Positions 1 through 9,695 are shown, counted from the first letter of the stretch. The stretch: DNA of 64,000 nucleotides from Caballeronia temeraria (GCF_001544795.2 NZ_FCOI02000006.1:62001-126000); one strand, 5' to 3'. A program made the numbers and translations. The notes: a model not told the origin generated them from the letters alone.

Positions 1-277
1 CCGCCATCTTGAGCTCGACAGTCAGCTTAGTGTGATCGACCATCATGTGATGGGCAAAGTCTTTGACGTCCTTATCTTGCGACTGCTTCGTGGCGAGTTT
101 CGCGGTATCAATTTCGGTCGAACTGGATTCGGATGCGGCCTGCACGAATGCCTTGTCGACCGGAGGGAGTTCGTTGGCTTGCGTCGTGCTCGCAGCCTGG
201 GTTTGAGCAAACCCGGAGGAAAAAGCGCCAAGTAACGCAACGCTCAACGTTACACGGACAGTCAGATTTCGCTTCAC
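1..277 (-). CDS. DUF4142 family protein, N-terminal part (runs off the window edge)
   Basis: The reverse strand is open from a GTG at 277 to the window edge, giving about 92 residues. A GGAG ribosome site lies six bases upstream of the GTG. The protein starts with a signal peptide (MKRNLTVRVTLSVALLG, cleavage near GFAQT), so export to the periplasm is expected. The mature part reads DKAFVQAASESS...IDTAKLATKQSQDKDVKDFAHHMMVDHTKL, spread over residues 41 to 88, which is the start of the helical ferritin-like DUF4142 domain with its typical FAHHMMVDHTK segment. The family is common next to stress genes in Burkholderiaceae and its biochemical role is not established. The C-terminal half is outside the window. 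Confidence 0.85.
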   Translation of the reverse strand, partial: MKRNLTVRVTLSVALLGAFSSGFAQTQAASTTQANELPPVDKAFVQAASESSSTEIDTAKLATKQSQDKDVKDFAHHMMVDHTKLTVELKMA

Positions 278-465
278 GGCACGCTCCTTCAATTTTTATG
301 TGGGCATGTTGTCTGAGCAACCGTTGTGCCGGGGCTGCCCCTGTCAGATGCCTGCCGCGTTTCCCGCTCGGCCAATCCGCCGGCACGGCCGATGCTGCGC
401 AACGTTGTGCGAATGCCGGACAGGTTCGTTTCCCTCCACACCGACGCAACCAAACAGGCAAGCTC

Positions 466-1026
466 ATGAACAACGCCGAGTCCAATCCCACTCAGGCGCA
501 ACAGAGGGAGATCCAGGCCAAGACGCCTTCGGCGACACCGGCAACGGAGACCGCCCGCGCCGATCCCGACGTTATGGCACGAGATCACGTTGGAGCGAAT
601 CCACCACCGACCTCATATCAGACCGGAGCAAGAGACGGAGATCCGCTGCCGCCGATCGATCTGAATGCTTCGCCTTCAGCCTCGGCGGATCCACTCCAAC
701 GGACCAAGTCTCGTATCGTCTCGGTAGACAATGCCAATATGGACGCGTCCGATGACACCGTGGACACGGACGGCAAAGGGCTAGAGGCGAAACGAGATCT
801 GCCAATACAGCACGATAACGTGGTCGGCACCAACGCAACGCTCGTCAACCACGTATCGGCGCCTGCAATGGGGCTGGGCGGCATTGACAGCCGAAGGGAA
901 GGCAATCGCCCATCGATCCAACTGCGAGCGGGCTGGACCATGGACTACCACGGATGCATCGAGACACCGACACGCAATGGCGGACGCGTCGAGCATCTTA
1001 TCTCCATTGTGCGGAGAGAATCGTGA
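466..1026 (+). CDS. hypothetical protein, hydrophilic and probably disordered
   Basis: An open frame of 186 codons begins at ATG 466. It is rich in Pro, Ala, Asp, Thr and Ser and has no membrane segment, signal peptide or domain I recognise. Composition suggests a disordered polypeptide. No clear Shine-Dalgarno sequence precedes the ATG, and the frame stays open upstream as far as 133, so the start is uncertain. It lies divergently from the DUF4142 gene with about 190 bases between them. It may be a real small accessory gene or a chance long frame in GC-rich DNA. Confidence 0.4.
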   Translation: MNNAESNPTQAQQREIQAKTPSATPATETARADPDVMARDHVGANPPPTSYQTGARDGDPLPPIDLNASPSASADPLQRTKSRIVSVDNANMDASDDTVDTDGKGLEAKRDLPIQHDNVVGTNATLVNHVSAPAMGLGGIDSRREGNRPSIQLRAGWTMDYHGCIETPTRNGGRVEHLISIVRRES

Positions 1027-1103
1027 TTTCACGCGTTTGCCATTTCTACAAAGTCCCGCGCCGGCGACCGGGTCCTAGCTTCGTGGACGCGCTCCGCGCG
1101 CCG

Positions 1104-1328
1104 ATGGTCTTGTCCATTGTCGCGAGCCTTGCCGGGTGTGCGCCGTCCGGTGACCCCGGACGTCGAGCGGTGGAGCAGGACAGCCAGGCCTACCGATGCG
1201 CCGGTTTCAACCCTGTCGCCGACGAAACGAGCTATCCCGCAGATGTCGAACTTGCCAGTAGGACGCTCCAGCGTTCGCCCGCTTGCTCCAAAGCGACGAC
1301 GGGCCTGGCATCGGGCGAGAAGCCATGA
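1104..1328 (+). CDS. possible small lipoprotein
   Basis: From ATG 1104 the frame encodes 74 residues beginning MVLSIVASLAGC, which is a short hydrophobic stretch ending in a lipobox-like LAGC. If translated, Cys12 would be lipidated and the rest would sit in the periplasm. No ribosome site or known domain is visible, and the frame extends upstream to 954. The call rests only on the lipobox pattern. Confidence 0.25.
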   Translation: MVLSIVASLAGCAPSGDPGRRAVEQDSQAYRCAGFNPVADETSYPADVELASRTLQRSPACSKATTGLASGEKP

Positions 1329-1387
1329 AGAGCTTGTTGAAGAAGCGGCCACGAAGCCTGATATTGAACCGTGCGTACGATTGAACG

Positions 1388-1714
1388 ATGTACGGCGCGC
1401 GGATTCGCGTGTTCGGCAACAAATTGCATTACCTACAGACCGGAGGCGGCGTGCGCGCGACCCTAACAATCCGTGGTTGCGGCGTCCCGCCGATAGAACC
1501 ATCCGATGTTCTCGCACTTATGGCTGCCGAGGGCCTTGTCTGCAGGCAAGACACCGGCCCGCGGCGTCTCGAATTCGTCTGCTATGGTCAAGCCGCTGCG
1601 TTTCACAGGTTCGCGTCAAGCGCATTGATGCTGTCGGGCGTCATTTCCGTCACCTTGCAGCGAACCGATTGTCCCGAGCAAAGCGGCCCCGGCGCATCGC
1701 GTTTGTTCACGTAG
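1388..1714 (+). CDS. hypothetical protein
   Basis: A 108-codon frame starting ATG 1388 with moderately G/C-biased third positions. The protein contains three cysteines in its second half and no membrane segment. I do not recognise the family. No good ribosome site is seen, so it may not be translated. Confidence 0.3.
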   Translation: MYGARIRVFGNKLHYLQTGGGVRATLTIRGCGVPPIEPSDVLALMAAEGLVCRQDTGPRRLEFVCYGQAAAFHRFASSALMLSGVISVTLQRTDCPEQSGPGASRLFT

Positions 1715-1868
1715 CTTTCGTCGCGGCCGAGGCGATGAGCGACTCTCGGTCTGCATTGGGCACTTTCGTGTCCAACCGGTCCTCTGCACTCGGCGACCCT
1801 GCAAGCGCACCGCCGCTGCGCTTACTTGAGCCCGGAAGCGGCATGCGTCGCGTTGCCACGTTCGCGAG

Positions 1869-2408
1869 TCATCGCTCGTTCTGTTCGGTTCGGTCTGCGT
1901 GCTGCTCGGACACGTGTACGAGATGACAAAAATGGTGCTCGATACGCGAAAGCGCGTAAAGCGCAGCTGCGTGCCTCACTTCATTGCGATCGCCCTCAAA
2001 CACTTTGGTCTCAGTGACGCTGACGATCTCGCCACTTCGCAATTTGAACGACCATCCAAAACATTGAGTTCCGGGCATGGGAACGCTCCCAGCGTTGCCG
2101 TCCGCAACGCCGGTGTTGGAAACCGATACGTCTGCGCAACACGCTTCGAGTCTCAGCGCGCCTTCGGACATCTCGCGTGCGACCTCTTCGCTTGTCAGCC
2201 CATATCGGTTCATTGTTTCTTCCTGAACGTCTAGAAAGCCGGCTTTTCCGGAAGGCGAATACGTGATGAAGCCCACGTCCAAGCACGCGCCGCTGCCTGG
2301 AACTGACGAGATCAACGATGCGATGAAACCAGCCGTGCACGACTCGGCCGTAGCGAGCTTCAATGCTCTGGAACTCAGGAACGACACCACTTGCGTCGGA
2401 ATGTCCAT
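1869..2408 (-). CDS. CinA C-terminal-type nicotinamide-nucleotide amidohydrolase
   Basis: The 179-residue protein matches the stand-alone CinA C-terminal domain (PncC family), which deamidates NMN to nicotinate mononucleotide in pyridine nucleotide salvage. Near residues 19 to 27 it carries ATAESCTAG, the family's catalytic serine/cysteine segment (usually AAESCTGG). It then has GFITYSPSGKAGFL and VSNTGVADGNAG, matching the conserved GxxTYSNxxK and SGxAG positions. Length fits the single-domain form. The last 20 or so residues are unusual and may extend past the domain. It is transcribed away from mntH and is not obviously in an operon. The family call is firm. The exact activity is inferred because one of the usual glycines is replaced. 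Confidence 0.85.
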   Translation of the reverse strand: MDIPTQVVSFLSSRALKLATAESCTAGFIASLISSVPGSGACLDVGFITYSPSGKAGFLDVQEETMNRYGLTSEEVAREMSEGALRLEACCADVSVSNTGVADGNAGSVPMPGTQCFGWSFKLRSGEIVSVTETKVFEGDRNEVRHAAALYALSRIEHHFCHLVHVSEQHADRTEQNER

Positions 2409-3250
2409 ATTCGTCTCTTGTCTTAAACCGGCTAGTGATTACGATAAGCAATCCCTAATCCCGACTTACAGCTTCCAAGAAAGGCCGTTCTGTCGTCCGT
2501 GGACGAGCCGCAGAGATAACTCGCCTGCCTTCAGCCGCATCTTTCGACAGTCACGGTCAGCGACGTCGGTCCTACCCTTTGCGCCTCCTTTCTTAATGGC
2601 ATCGGGCTCTCGCTCGGTAGCTCCGCTAGCATTCGCCGCATGCAGGGATCGCTGCGAGGGCCGATGAGTCCACGCATCGGCTCTTCCAGCAGGAACAAGT
2701 CAAGCAGTCGAACCGAGTCGGCTTTGGCGGCTCGGAACTGCAGTCCTGGCGCGATGGGCCTCTTATTATTAGGAAGCGCTCGCCCGCGTCGCTGTGCACC
2801 GGGTCCCTCTTTTACGCAACGGATGCCCCATCGACGCCGACTTTTCGCTTGGTTGAGACGCCGAGAAACGCGCGGTTCTGATCGGTTCGAGTACCTCGTT
2901 CTGATGCCCCATAAGCGTAGCGCGCAGCGCGTCAGCGAGTGCGCCGTCGCCGACGGTTTCTCCGCCTCGCGCAACATTAGGGCCTCCTGCGGGAGGCAGG
3001 CACGACCTGCTCGTCGGTTGTTCATCAACCCAGGACACGCGCGCCATTGGAGCCAGCGGAGATTCGATTCAACTGACTCCTGTTCGGATTTGCAGGCGTG
3101 ATTGGGCGGAGGGTCTCTGTCGCTGCCGGCACGGAACGCGAGTTGCTCCAACTAGCGGGCTCCTAAAGATCCCATCGGCGGTTCAATGCCCGGCCCGATT
3201 GAGGGCGATTCGATTGACGTTACAGTGACTGAAAAAAGGTAATTGATCAC
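2409..3250. other. gap without a supported gene
   Basis: Several overlapping frames are open here on both strands but none has a convincing start, composition or family match. The longest reverse frame (2531-3151) is arginine- and proline-rich and looks like chance coding. The promoter of mntH must lie at the right end. I could not see a recognisable manganese riboswitch or MntR-type palindrome. Confidence 0.4.
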
Positions 3251-4576
3251 ATGAATACCGACCCGTCCGCGCTTGCCCAGCTTTCTGGCCGCGCGTCTGA
3301 CGTTCCGTTGCACCCTCGCGAGCTCGATAAGTCGACCCGCGCGCCGCGCAGACGCTGGTGGTCGTTCGTCGGCGCGGGTTCGCTTATCGCAGTCGGCTAT
3401 ATGGACCCGGGAAACTGGGCGACCGCGCTGGCGGGCGGCGCCCGCTATGGTTATCGGTTGCTTTTCGTCGTTCTGATCGCCAGTCTCATGGGCATGCTGT
3501 TGCAATGGGTGGCATCACGCGTGGGCTTGGTCACCGGACGCGATCTAGCGCAACTATGCCGTGAGCGGTTCAGTCGGGGGACGACGCTCGGGCTCTGGGT
3601 GGCGTGCGAGATTGCGATCATTGCATGCGACGTGGCGGAGGTCGTAGGCAGCGCGGTCGCCCTGCAGATGTTGCTCGGCATCTCACTCACCGCCGGCGTT
3701 CTGTGCTCGGCAGCGGGTACGTTTGTCATGCTCGCGCTGCAAAGCCGTGGCAAGCGGCCCTTGCAATGCGCGATTACGGCGCTGATCCTCTTTGTCGGTC
3801 TTTGCTTCGTTGTGGAACTGGCGCTTGCGCATCCCGATTGGGCGGACGCGCTGCGCGGCTTTACCCCGCCCCCCGCGTTGCTGCGAGACGCCGGCATGCT
3901 GTGGCTTGCCGCGGGCATTCTGGGGGCGACCGTGATGCCGCACAACCTGTATCTGCATTCGGCGCTCGTTAAGAATCACGCGCCCAATCACGATGATGCC
4001 GCCATCGGCCGCGCGCTCAAGGGGGTGAACATTGATACCTTTGCTTCACTCGGTCTAGCGTTCGTGGTCAACGCCTCACTACTTATCGTCGCGGCAGCAG
4101 TCTTCCACGCAAGCGGCCATCGTGAGGTCGACGATCTCGCCGATGCACATCGGCTGATTGCGCCGCTCGTGGGAAGTCACTGGGCCGGCGTTGCGTTCGC
4201 CTCCGCCCTGCTCGCCTGCGGCCTGAATGCGACGGTCACGGGCACGCTCGCCGGACAAGTGGTGATGGAAGGCTTCCTGAATCTGCGAATCGCACAATGG
4301 GCACGTGCCCTCCTGACGAGGTCGCTTGCGATCGGTCCTGCGCTGCTCGCCGTAGGGTTTTATGGGCAACACGGGTCGAACGCGCTGCTCGTTTCAACGC
4401 AGGTTGTGCTGAGTTTGCAATTGCCACTTGCAATCATTCCGCTGGTGCGCTTTGCTTCGGACGTTGGCCTCATGGGCCGCTGGCGAGTGGCTCGTACGCC
4501 ATTGGTCGCTGCGTGGGGATGCGCGGGCCTCATTGTCGGTTTAAACACCGCGCTTTTATGGCAGGCCTTGGTCTGA
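3251..4576 (+). CDS. mntH: NRAMP-family divalent metal transporter (MntH type)
   Basis: The 441-residue polytopic inner-membrane protein is a proton-coupled Mn2+/Fe2+ importer by family. The two metal-site signatures are intact: DPGN at residues 52 to 55 in the first membrane helix and MPHN at 229 to 232 in helix six, followed by LYLHS. About eleven hydrophobic helices are visible, the normal number. The ATG at 3251 follows an AAAGG-like ribosome site ten bases upstream. It stands alone 290 bases ahead of the oxidase operon on the same strand. Manganese or iron supply for oxidative stress defence is a plausible role, but nothing in the upstream DNA shows its control. Confidence 0.93.
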   Translation: MNTDPSALAQLSGRASDVPLHPRELDKSTRAPRRRWWSFVGAGSLIAVGYMDPGNWATALAGGARYGYRLLFVVLIASLMGMLLQWVASRVGLVTGRDLAQLCRERFSRGTTLGLWVACEIAIIACDVAEVVGSAVALQMLLGISLTAGVLCSAAGTFVMLALQSRGKRPLQCAITALILFVGLCFVVELALAHPDWADALRGFTPPPALLRDAGMLWLAAGILGATVMPHNLYLHSALVKNHAPNHDDAAIGRALKGVNIDTFASLGLAFVVNASLLIVAAAVFHASGHREVDDLADAHRLIAPLVGSHWAGVAFASALLACGLNATVTGTLAGQVVMEGFLNLRIAQWARALLTRSLAIGPALLAVGFYGQHGSNALLVSTQVVLSLQLPLAIIPLVRFASDVGLMGRWRVARTPLVAAWGCAGLIVGLNTALLWQALV

Positions 4577-4865
4577 CAGGTTATCGTGATCGAAAACGGC
4601 AGTTGAACCGCCGGGCAGTCGCCTTGTCTGGTCCGTTGCCAAGCACCCCATCCACACCTACGAAGCATGCCGCCGTGTAACGCCACTGCGAACTGGCGCG
4701 GTGCCTGCGCACGGGTCGGTACGCGACCACCGTCGCCACGCGACTCTTGGAAAAGGCTGCGAACAGACCGGCAATATTGGCGGAACGCGGTTTGCTATGC
4801 CCGAGTTGCGAGCCCGGTGTCGAACTTTCGTCACCACGCGCGGGGCTTCGGGTAACCAGAATCAC

Positions 4866-5831
4866 ATGCACATCATGCAAACCGCGTTGGTCCCGGCAGG
4901 CATTCAGGCCAGCCGCATTCTTGAATTGTGGCACCTCACGCTCGCGGTGTGCGGTGCGGTCTTTGCCGCGATTTTGCTGGCGTGCCTTGTCGCGATCGTG
5001 CGTGCGCCACGTGCCAATCGCGCGACGCCTGTGGACCTCTCGAGCATTGACCGCCCGCAACCGCGCACGCGCTTGTGGATCGCCGCCGCGACGGGCGTCT
5101 CGACGGTGCTTCTGCTCGGACTCTTGCTCGCGGACGTCATGACCGACCGCGCGCTGTCGCGCCTGCCGGTCGACGACGCGTTGCGCATCGAGATGACGGG
5201 TTATCAGTGGTGGTGGGAAGCGAAATATCTGAGCGATGCAAACACTCCCGAATTTACGCTGGCCAACGAACTGCACGTACCGGTGGGTCGGCCTGTGATC
5301 ATCGCGTTGAAGGCGGCTGATGTCATCCACACGTTTTGGGTGCCGAATTTGCATGGCAAGAAAGACATGATTCCCGGGCGTGATGCAACCATCGAGTTCC
5401 GTGCGGATAAGGCAGGCGTGTACCGCGGGCAGTGCGCGGAATTCTGCGGTTACGAGCATGCGCTCATGGCGTTCTCCATCACCGCGGACCCACCTGCGCG
5501 ATATGCGGCGTGGGCTGCGCAGCAGCGTCAGCCGGCCGCCACGCCCGTCGACGCCCTCGCGCTGCGCGGGCGCGACGTCTTTATTAGCCAGGATTGCGCG
5601 CGCTGCCATACTGTGCGCGGCACCGATGCGACTGGCACCATCGGTCCCGACCTTACGCATCTGGCGAGCCGCCAGTTCATCGCGGCCGGCACGCTCGCCA
5701 ACAACCGCGGCAATCTCGCGGGCTGGATCGTCGATCCGCGCACGCTTAAACCCGGCACCGTCATGCCGGGCACGCGCTTGCCGCCCGCCGATCTGCAGGC
5801 GCTGCTCGTCTGGCTGGAGACCCTCAAATGA
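4866..5831 (+). CDS. coxB: cytochrome c oxidase subunit II with fused cytochrome c domain
   Basis: The 321-residue protein has two membrane helices (about 22 to 46 and 70 to 92), a cupredoxin domain with the CuA ligands, and a C-terminal class I cytochrome c. CuA ligands visible are His155, Cys190, Cys194, His198 and Met201 in QCAEFCGYEHALM. The heme site is CARCH at 244 to 248, with Met300 in TVMPGT as likely sixth ligand. The fusion marks a caa3-type enzyme that takes electrons from cytochrome c rather than quinol. I chose ATG 4866 because the sequence begins MHIMQTALVPAG, as in relatives; the open frame extends to 4701 and ATG 4875 is an alternative. Its stop overlaps the start of ctaD by four bases, so this is the first gene of the oxidase operon. 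Confidence 0.93.
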   Translation: MHIMQTALVPAGIQASRILELWHLTLAVCGAVFAAILLACLVAIVRAPRANRATPVDLSSIDRPQPRTRLWIAAATGVSTVLLLGLLLADVMTDRALSRLPVDDALRIEMTGYQWWWEAKYLSDANTPEFTLANELHVPVGRPVIIALKAADVIHTFWVPNLHGKKDMIPGRDATIEFRADKAGVYRGQCAEFCGYEHALMAFSITADPPARYAAWAAQQRQPAATPVDALALRGRDVFISQDCARCHTVRGTDATGTIGPDLTHLASRQFIAAGTLANNRGNLAGWIVDPRTLKPGTVMPGTRLPPADLQALLVWLETLK

Positions 5832-7762
5832 GCGATCAGCAACAGGCCGCCCGACTTATTGATGGCCCGCACGCTTCGCCGGAAGCGCTCGACGCACTAG
5901 CGAGGACGTGGAGCGATCCACCCGGTTTCATCGGTGCGCTGAGCGCGATCAATCACAAGACCGTGGCACGGCGCTTTATTGTGACGACCTTTGTGTTTTT
6001 CCTGCTCGCGGGACTGCTCGCACTTGCGATGCGCACACAGCTTGCGCGGCCGGACCAGCGGCTCATTGGGCCGAACCTTTACAACGAGCTCTTCACGATG
6101 CACGGCACGACGATGATGTTTCTGTTCGCCGTGCCGGTCATGCAGGCAGTGGCTGCCTTCCTCGTGCCGCTGATGATCGGCGCGCGCAGCGTTGCATTCC
6201 CGCGCATGAATGCGTATGCGTATTGGGTGTTTCTTTTCGGCGGCTTGTTGCTGTTCGCGTCGCTGGTCGTCAATACAGCACCGAACGCGGGCTGGTTCAG
6301 CTATGTACCGCTCGCGGGCCCCAATTACTCGCCCAATAAGGGAGTTGATATCTGGGCGCAGATGATCACCTTCACCGAGCTTGCCGGCCTTATCGAAGCC
6401 GTGGTGCTCATCACGACGATCTTCAAAATGCGCGCACCCGGCATGTCGCTCAATCGCATGCCGCTGTTCGTCTGGGCCACGCTCGTCACGCAGTTCATGG
6501 TGGTTTTCGCCATGCCCTCCGTCATGCTGTGCAGCACCGCGCTCATTCTTGACCGACTCGTTGGCACCCATTTTTACAACCCGGCCAAAGGCGGTGACGT
6601 GCTGTTGTGGCAACACCTGTTCTGGTTCTTCGGCCACCCTGAAGTCTATCTCGTCTTCATTCCGCCGCTGGGCTTCATCTCATCAATCATCCCGACCTTT
6701 GCGCGTCGGCCCGTGTTCGGCTATCCGGCAATGGTGCTCTCGCTGATCGCGACGGCGTTTCTCGCCTTTGGGTTATGGGTGCATCACATGTTCGCGACCA
6801 ACGTGCCGGAGCTCGGCAAGAGCTTCTTCACGGCCGCGAGCCTGATGATCGCGATCCCGTCGGCCATCCAGATTTTTTGCTGGATCGCCACGCTTTGGAC
6901 GGGGCGACTCAATCTGCGCACACCGCTTCTGTATGTGCTCGCGTTCTTCTTCATCATGGTGATCGGTGGAATGACGGGCATCATGGTTGCCTCGGTGCCA
7001 ATCGACCTGCAGGTCCACGACACTTACTTCGTAGTCGCCCATCTGCATTACGTGCTGCTCGGCGGCGCCGTGTTTCCGCTGTTCGGCGCGTTCTTCTACT
7101 GGTTTCCGAAGTTCGCGGGCCGCATGCTGGACGAGCGGCTCGGCAAGTGGCAGTTCTGGCTGTTTTTCATCGGCTTTAACGTGACGTTCTTTCCGATGCA
7201 CATGCTCGGTCTCGAAGGCATGCCCCGGCGCGTGTGGACGTATCCGCACGGCATGGGCTGGGACGGCATGAATCTGACGGCGACTATCGGCGCCTATATG
7301 ATCGCGGCGAGCGTGCTGCTGTTCATGGTCAATGTCGCCAGGACGCTGCGTAGCAACGATCACGCGGCAGCCGACCCGTGGGGCGCGGGCACGCTCGAAT
7401 GGAGTGTGCCGTCGCCGCCGCCGCCGCACAACTTCGATGCGATTCCTGTGGTCCATGGCCGTGACCCGCTATGGGAACCGTCCGCGCAACCGGCCTTCGT
7501 CAGCGGCATCGCCGCCGATGCGCGCGAAGTGCTCGTCACCACGGTGCTTGATGCGAAGCCAGATCTTCGACCGCTGTTCCCGAAGCCGTCGATCTGGCCG
7601 TTCGTGAGCGCCGGGGCCACGACCATCCTGTTCATCGGCTCGATCTACACGCCGTGGGCGATCGTGTGGGGATCGGTGCCGGTGGCGATAGCAATGATTG
7701 TGTGGTTCTGGCCCAGGCGCACCGATAATCGGATGGCCGTTGCGCGGGAGCGTCACCCATGA
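5828..7762 (+). CDS. ctaD: cytochrome c oxidase subunit I
   Basis: This 644-residue catalytic subunit binds heme a and the heme a3/CuB centre where oxygen is reduced. Visible ligands are His92 (low-spin heme), His270 with Glu272 and Tyr274 in WFFGHPEVY (CuB and the cross-linked tyrosine), His319 and His320 (CuB), and His405/His407 in VVAHLHYVL. The GHPEVY glutamate marks an A-type enzyme. Twelve core helices are followed by about 110 extra residues with two more hydrophobic helices near residues 590 to 635, a C-terminal extension seen in some caa3 oxidases. It overlaps coxB and ctaE by ATGA junctions, indicating coupled translation. Confidence 0.95.
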   Translation: MSDQQQAARLIDGPHASPEALDALARTWSDPPGFIGALSAINHKTVARRFIVTTFVFFLLAGLLALAMRTQLARPDQRLIGPNLYNELFTMHGTTMMFLFAVPVMQAVAAFLVPLMIGARSVAFPRMNAYAYWVFLFGGLLLFASLVVNTAPNAGWFSYVPLAGPNYSPNKGVDIWAQMITFTELAGLIEAVVLITTIFKMRAPGMSLNRMPLFVWATLVTQFMVVFAMPSVMLCSTALILDRLVGTHFYNPAKGGDVLLWQHLFWFFGHPEVYLVFIPPLGFISSIIPTFARRPVFGYPAMVLSLIATAFLAFGLWVHHMFATNVPELGKSFFTAASLMIAIPSAIQIFCWIATLWTGRLNLRTPLLYVLAFFFIMVIGGMTGIMVASVPIDLQVHDTYFVVAHLHYVLLGGAVFPLFGAFFYWFPKFAGRMLDERLGKWQFWLFFIGFNVTFFPMHMLGLEGMPRRVWTYPHGMGWDGMNLTATIGAYMIAASVLLFMVNVARTLRSNDHAAADPWGAGTLEWSVPSPPPPHNFDAIPVVHGRDPLWEPSAQPAFVSGIAADAREVLVTTVLDAKPDLRPLFPKPSIWPFVSAGATTILFIGSIYTPWAIVWGSVPVAIAMIVWFWPRRTDNRMAVARERHP

Positions 7763-8418
7763 ATACGCCATCCACGAATACGAATCCGCGCATGGCGCAG
7801 GCGCGCCCCGACGATCTCGAGCGCACCCGCATCGTGCTGGACGTCAGCGCGCTGCCGACCTTCGGCTTCAGCCATCGGAGCCTCATGTGGTGGAGCACGA
7901 TGGGGCTCATGCTGATCGAAGGGACGGTGTTCGCCATTGCCGTGATGATGTACTTTTACCTGCGCAGCCGCGCGCCGAGTTGGCCCATGGCGGCCGCCGC
8001 GCCGAGCCTCCTCTGGGGCACCCTCAACACCGCCGTGCTGGTGGTGAGCCTGTGGCCCAATCAGCTTGCCAAGCAGGCGGCCGAGCGCGGCGACCGGCGC
8101 CGGGCCTGTCTGTGGCTGTCGGCGTGCCTGCTCGCCTCTGCCGCGTTTCTCGTGATACGCGGCTTCGAGTTCGCCTCCCTGAACGTCAGTTGGTACACGA
8201 ACGCGTATGGCTCGGTCGTCTGGCTGCTGCTCGGCTTGCATACGACTCACCTGATCACCGATACGGTCGACACCGCCGTGCTCGCCGTGCTGCTCGTCAC
8301 GGGACCGTTCGAAGGCAAGCGCTTCGTCGATGTCAGCGAGAACGCGGTGTATTGGTACTTCGTCGTGCTGAGCTGGCTGCCGATCTATGCGGTCATTTAC
8401 TGGGCGGCCCGTCTCTGA
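7759..8418 (+). CDS. ctaE: cytochrome c oxidase subunit III
   Basis: The 219-residue membrane protein has about five hydrophobic helices and the subunit III features LMIEGTVF-like (LMLIEGTVFAI), LGLHTTHL and a closing ENAVYWYFVVLSWLP. It is shorter than mitochondrial subunit III, which fits a five-helix form complementing the extra helices on subunit I. The start overlaps the ctaD stop by four bases. The subunit stabilises the core and supports proton uptake. Confidence 0.92.
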   Translation: MNTPSTNTNPRMAQARPDDLERTRIVLDVSALPTFGFSHRSLMWWSTMGLMLIEGTVFAIAVMMYFYLRSRAPSWPMAAAAPSLLWGTLNTAVLVVSLWPNQLAKQAAERGDRRRACLWLSACLLASAAFLVIRGFEFASLNVSWYTNAYGSVVWLLLGLHTTHLITDTVDTAVLAVLLVTGPFEGKRFVDVSENAVYWYFVVLSWLPIYAVIYWAARL

Positions 8419-8426
8419 GACAGATC

Positions 8427-8762
8427 ATGAAAACGTGGCTCGCGCTGCTGGGCGCTCCCTCGATCCTGCTGACCTGTCTGAGCGTCAATTACGCGCTGCT
8501 CGCGCCGGCCTGCCGCCTGTCAAATCACACGCTCCTCGACGGCGTGAGCGGCGCAAGCCTCGTCGTGTGCGTGCTGGCGACGCTGCTCGCGTGGCAACGC
8601 TGGCGCGACGCGCGGCGCGCTCATCCCGTCTTGACCAATGATGCGTCCGACTTGCCTGCGCGGCCAGCCTTCGTCGCCGCCGTGGCGACAGGCGTGGGCG
8701 CGTTGTCCGTATTGGCCGTCATCGCCATTTCGATACCGCAATGGATACTTCCGGTTTGCTGA
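8427..8762 (+). CDS. small oxidase-associated membrane protein
   Basis: A 111-residue protein with three hydrophobic segments (near 3 to 20, 35 to 52 and 80 to 105). It sits eight bases after ctaE and overlaps the next gene by 22 bases, so it belongs to the operon. I do not recognise a named family. By position it could be an accessory subunit or assembly helper of this oxidase. Confidence 0.75.
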   Translation: MKTWLALLGAPSILLTCLSVNYALLAPACRLSNHTLLDGVSGASLVVCVLATLLAWQRWRDARRAHPVLTNDASDLPARPAFVAAVATGVGALSVLAVIAISIPQWILPVC

Positions 8763-9691
8763 GAAGGGCCGTTGCGCCCGCCCTCGTCTGCGCTGCCTTA
8801 TGGAGCGACGCTGCGCGCTCGCATACCCTCTCGAGCGCCGGATCACGTACCGATGCCTCGCCGCTCGCGTGGACCTTCGAGTGGTGGGTCGTGATCGCAT
8901 TGCTGGTGAGCCTCGCGCTGTATATCGCCGGGTACATGCGCTTGCGCCCGCGCGGCGCGCGGGGTCGCGCGCCGCGCTCGATGCGACTCGTCTCATTCAG
9001 CGCCGGGTGGCTCACGCTGGTGCTCGCATTGGTGTCGCCCCTGCATGCGTTAAGCGAGCGGCTGTTCTCCGCTCATATGCTCCAGCACGAGCTGCTGATG
9101 CTGGTCGCAGCGCCCCTGCTCGTGATCGGCCGGCCCCTTGCGGTGTGGATATGGGCGTTTCCGGCCGACGCAAGGGCAGCCATTGGCGCGGCGGTGCGCT
9201 CGCGCTGGATCAAGGCGCCCTGGCAATGGCTGACGGCGCCCGCCGTCGCCTGGATGTTGCACGCGGCAGCGCTCTGGTGCTGGCACGCGCCGCGTTTTTT
9301 TGAGGCGGCGCTCGCTCGCCCCGGCCTTCATGCGCTTCAGCACGCGAGCTTTCTCGGCAGTGCACTGCTCTTCTGGTGGACGGTGTTCGGTCGTCCATCC
9401 GGTGCGCAAGCGAGTGGCAGCGCACACGCCATGCTGTCGCTATTCACGACGATGGTCCACACCGGCGCGCTCGGTGCATTGCTGACGCTGGCGCCGGACG
9501 TCTGGTATCCGTCATGCATCGAGACGACGCTTGCCCTCGGCTTCGATCCGCTACAGGACCAGCAACTCGGCGGACTCGTGATGTGGGTGCCGGGGGGCCT
9601 CGCCTACCTGATTGGCGGGCTGTGGGTGGGCGCCCGTCTGCTCGTGCGGCGCGTGCAGCCTCATATCGCGGGCGTGTCGCATGAAGGCTAA
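8741..9691 (+). CDS. caa3-type cytochrome oxidase assembly factor (CtaG_caa3 family)
   Basis: The 316-residue polytopic protein matches the CtaG family of caa3 oxidases, which is unrelated to Cox11-type CtaG and helps mature the copper centre. It shows a signal-like N terminus, about seven helices and the family's histidine-bearing helices: SAHMLQHELLML near 110, WCWHAPRFFEAAL near 177 and LQHASFLGSALLFWW. The 22-base overlap with the gene before and the near-contact with the next confirm operon membership. No Cox11, CtaA or CtaB gene is in the window. Confidence 0.88.
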   Translation: MDTSGLLRRAVAPALVCAALWSDAARSHTLSSAGSRTDASPLAWTFEWWVVIALLVSLALYIAGYMRLRPRGARGRAPRSMRLVSFSAGWLTLVLALVSPLHALSERLFSAHMLQHELLMLVAAPLLVIGRPLAVWIWAFPADARAAIGAAVRSRWIKAPWQWLTAPAVAWMLHAAALWCWHAPRFFEAALARPGLHALQHASFLGSALLFWWTVFGRPSGAQASGSAHAMLSLFTTMVHTGALGALLTLAPDVWYPSCIETTLALGFDPLQDQQLGGLVMWVPGGLAYLIGGLWVGARLLVRRVQPHIAGVSHEG

Positions 9692-9695
9692 TCAC

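Noticed and set aside
2531..3151. 206-codon reverse frame before mntH
   Set aside because: Arg/Pro-rich, no ribosome site and no domain; looks like chance coding in GC-rich DNA.
3100..3250. Manganese riboswitch or MntR site upstream of mntH
   Set aside because: I could not find the conserved riboswitch core or a convincing palindrome.
4581..5660. 359-codon reverse frame over coxB
   Set aside because: Antisense to a subunit II gene with all CuA and heme residues intact.
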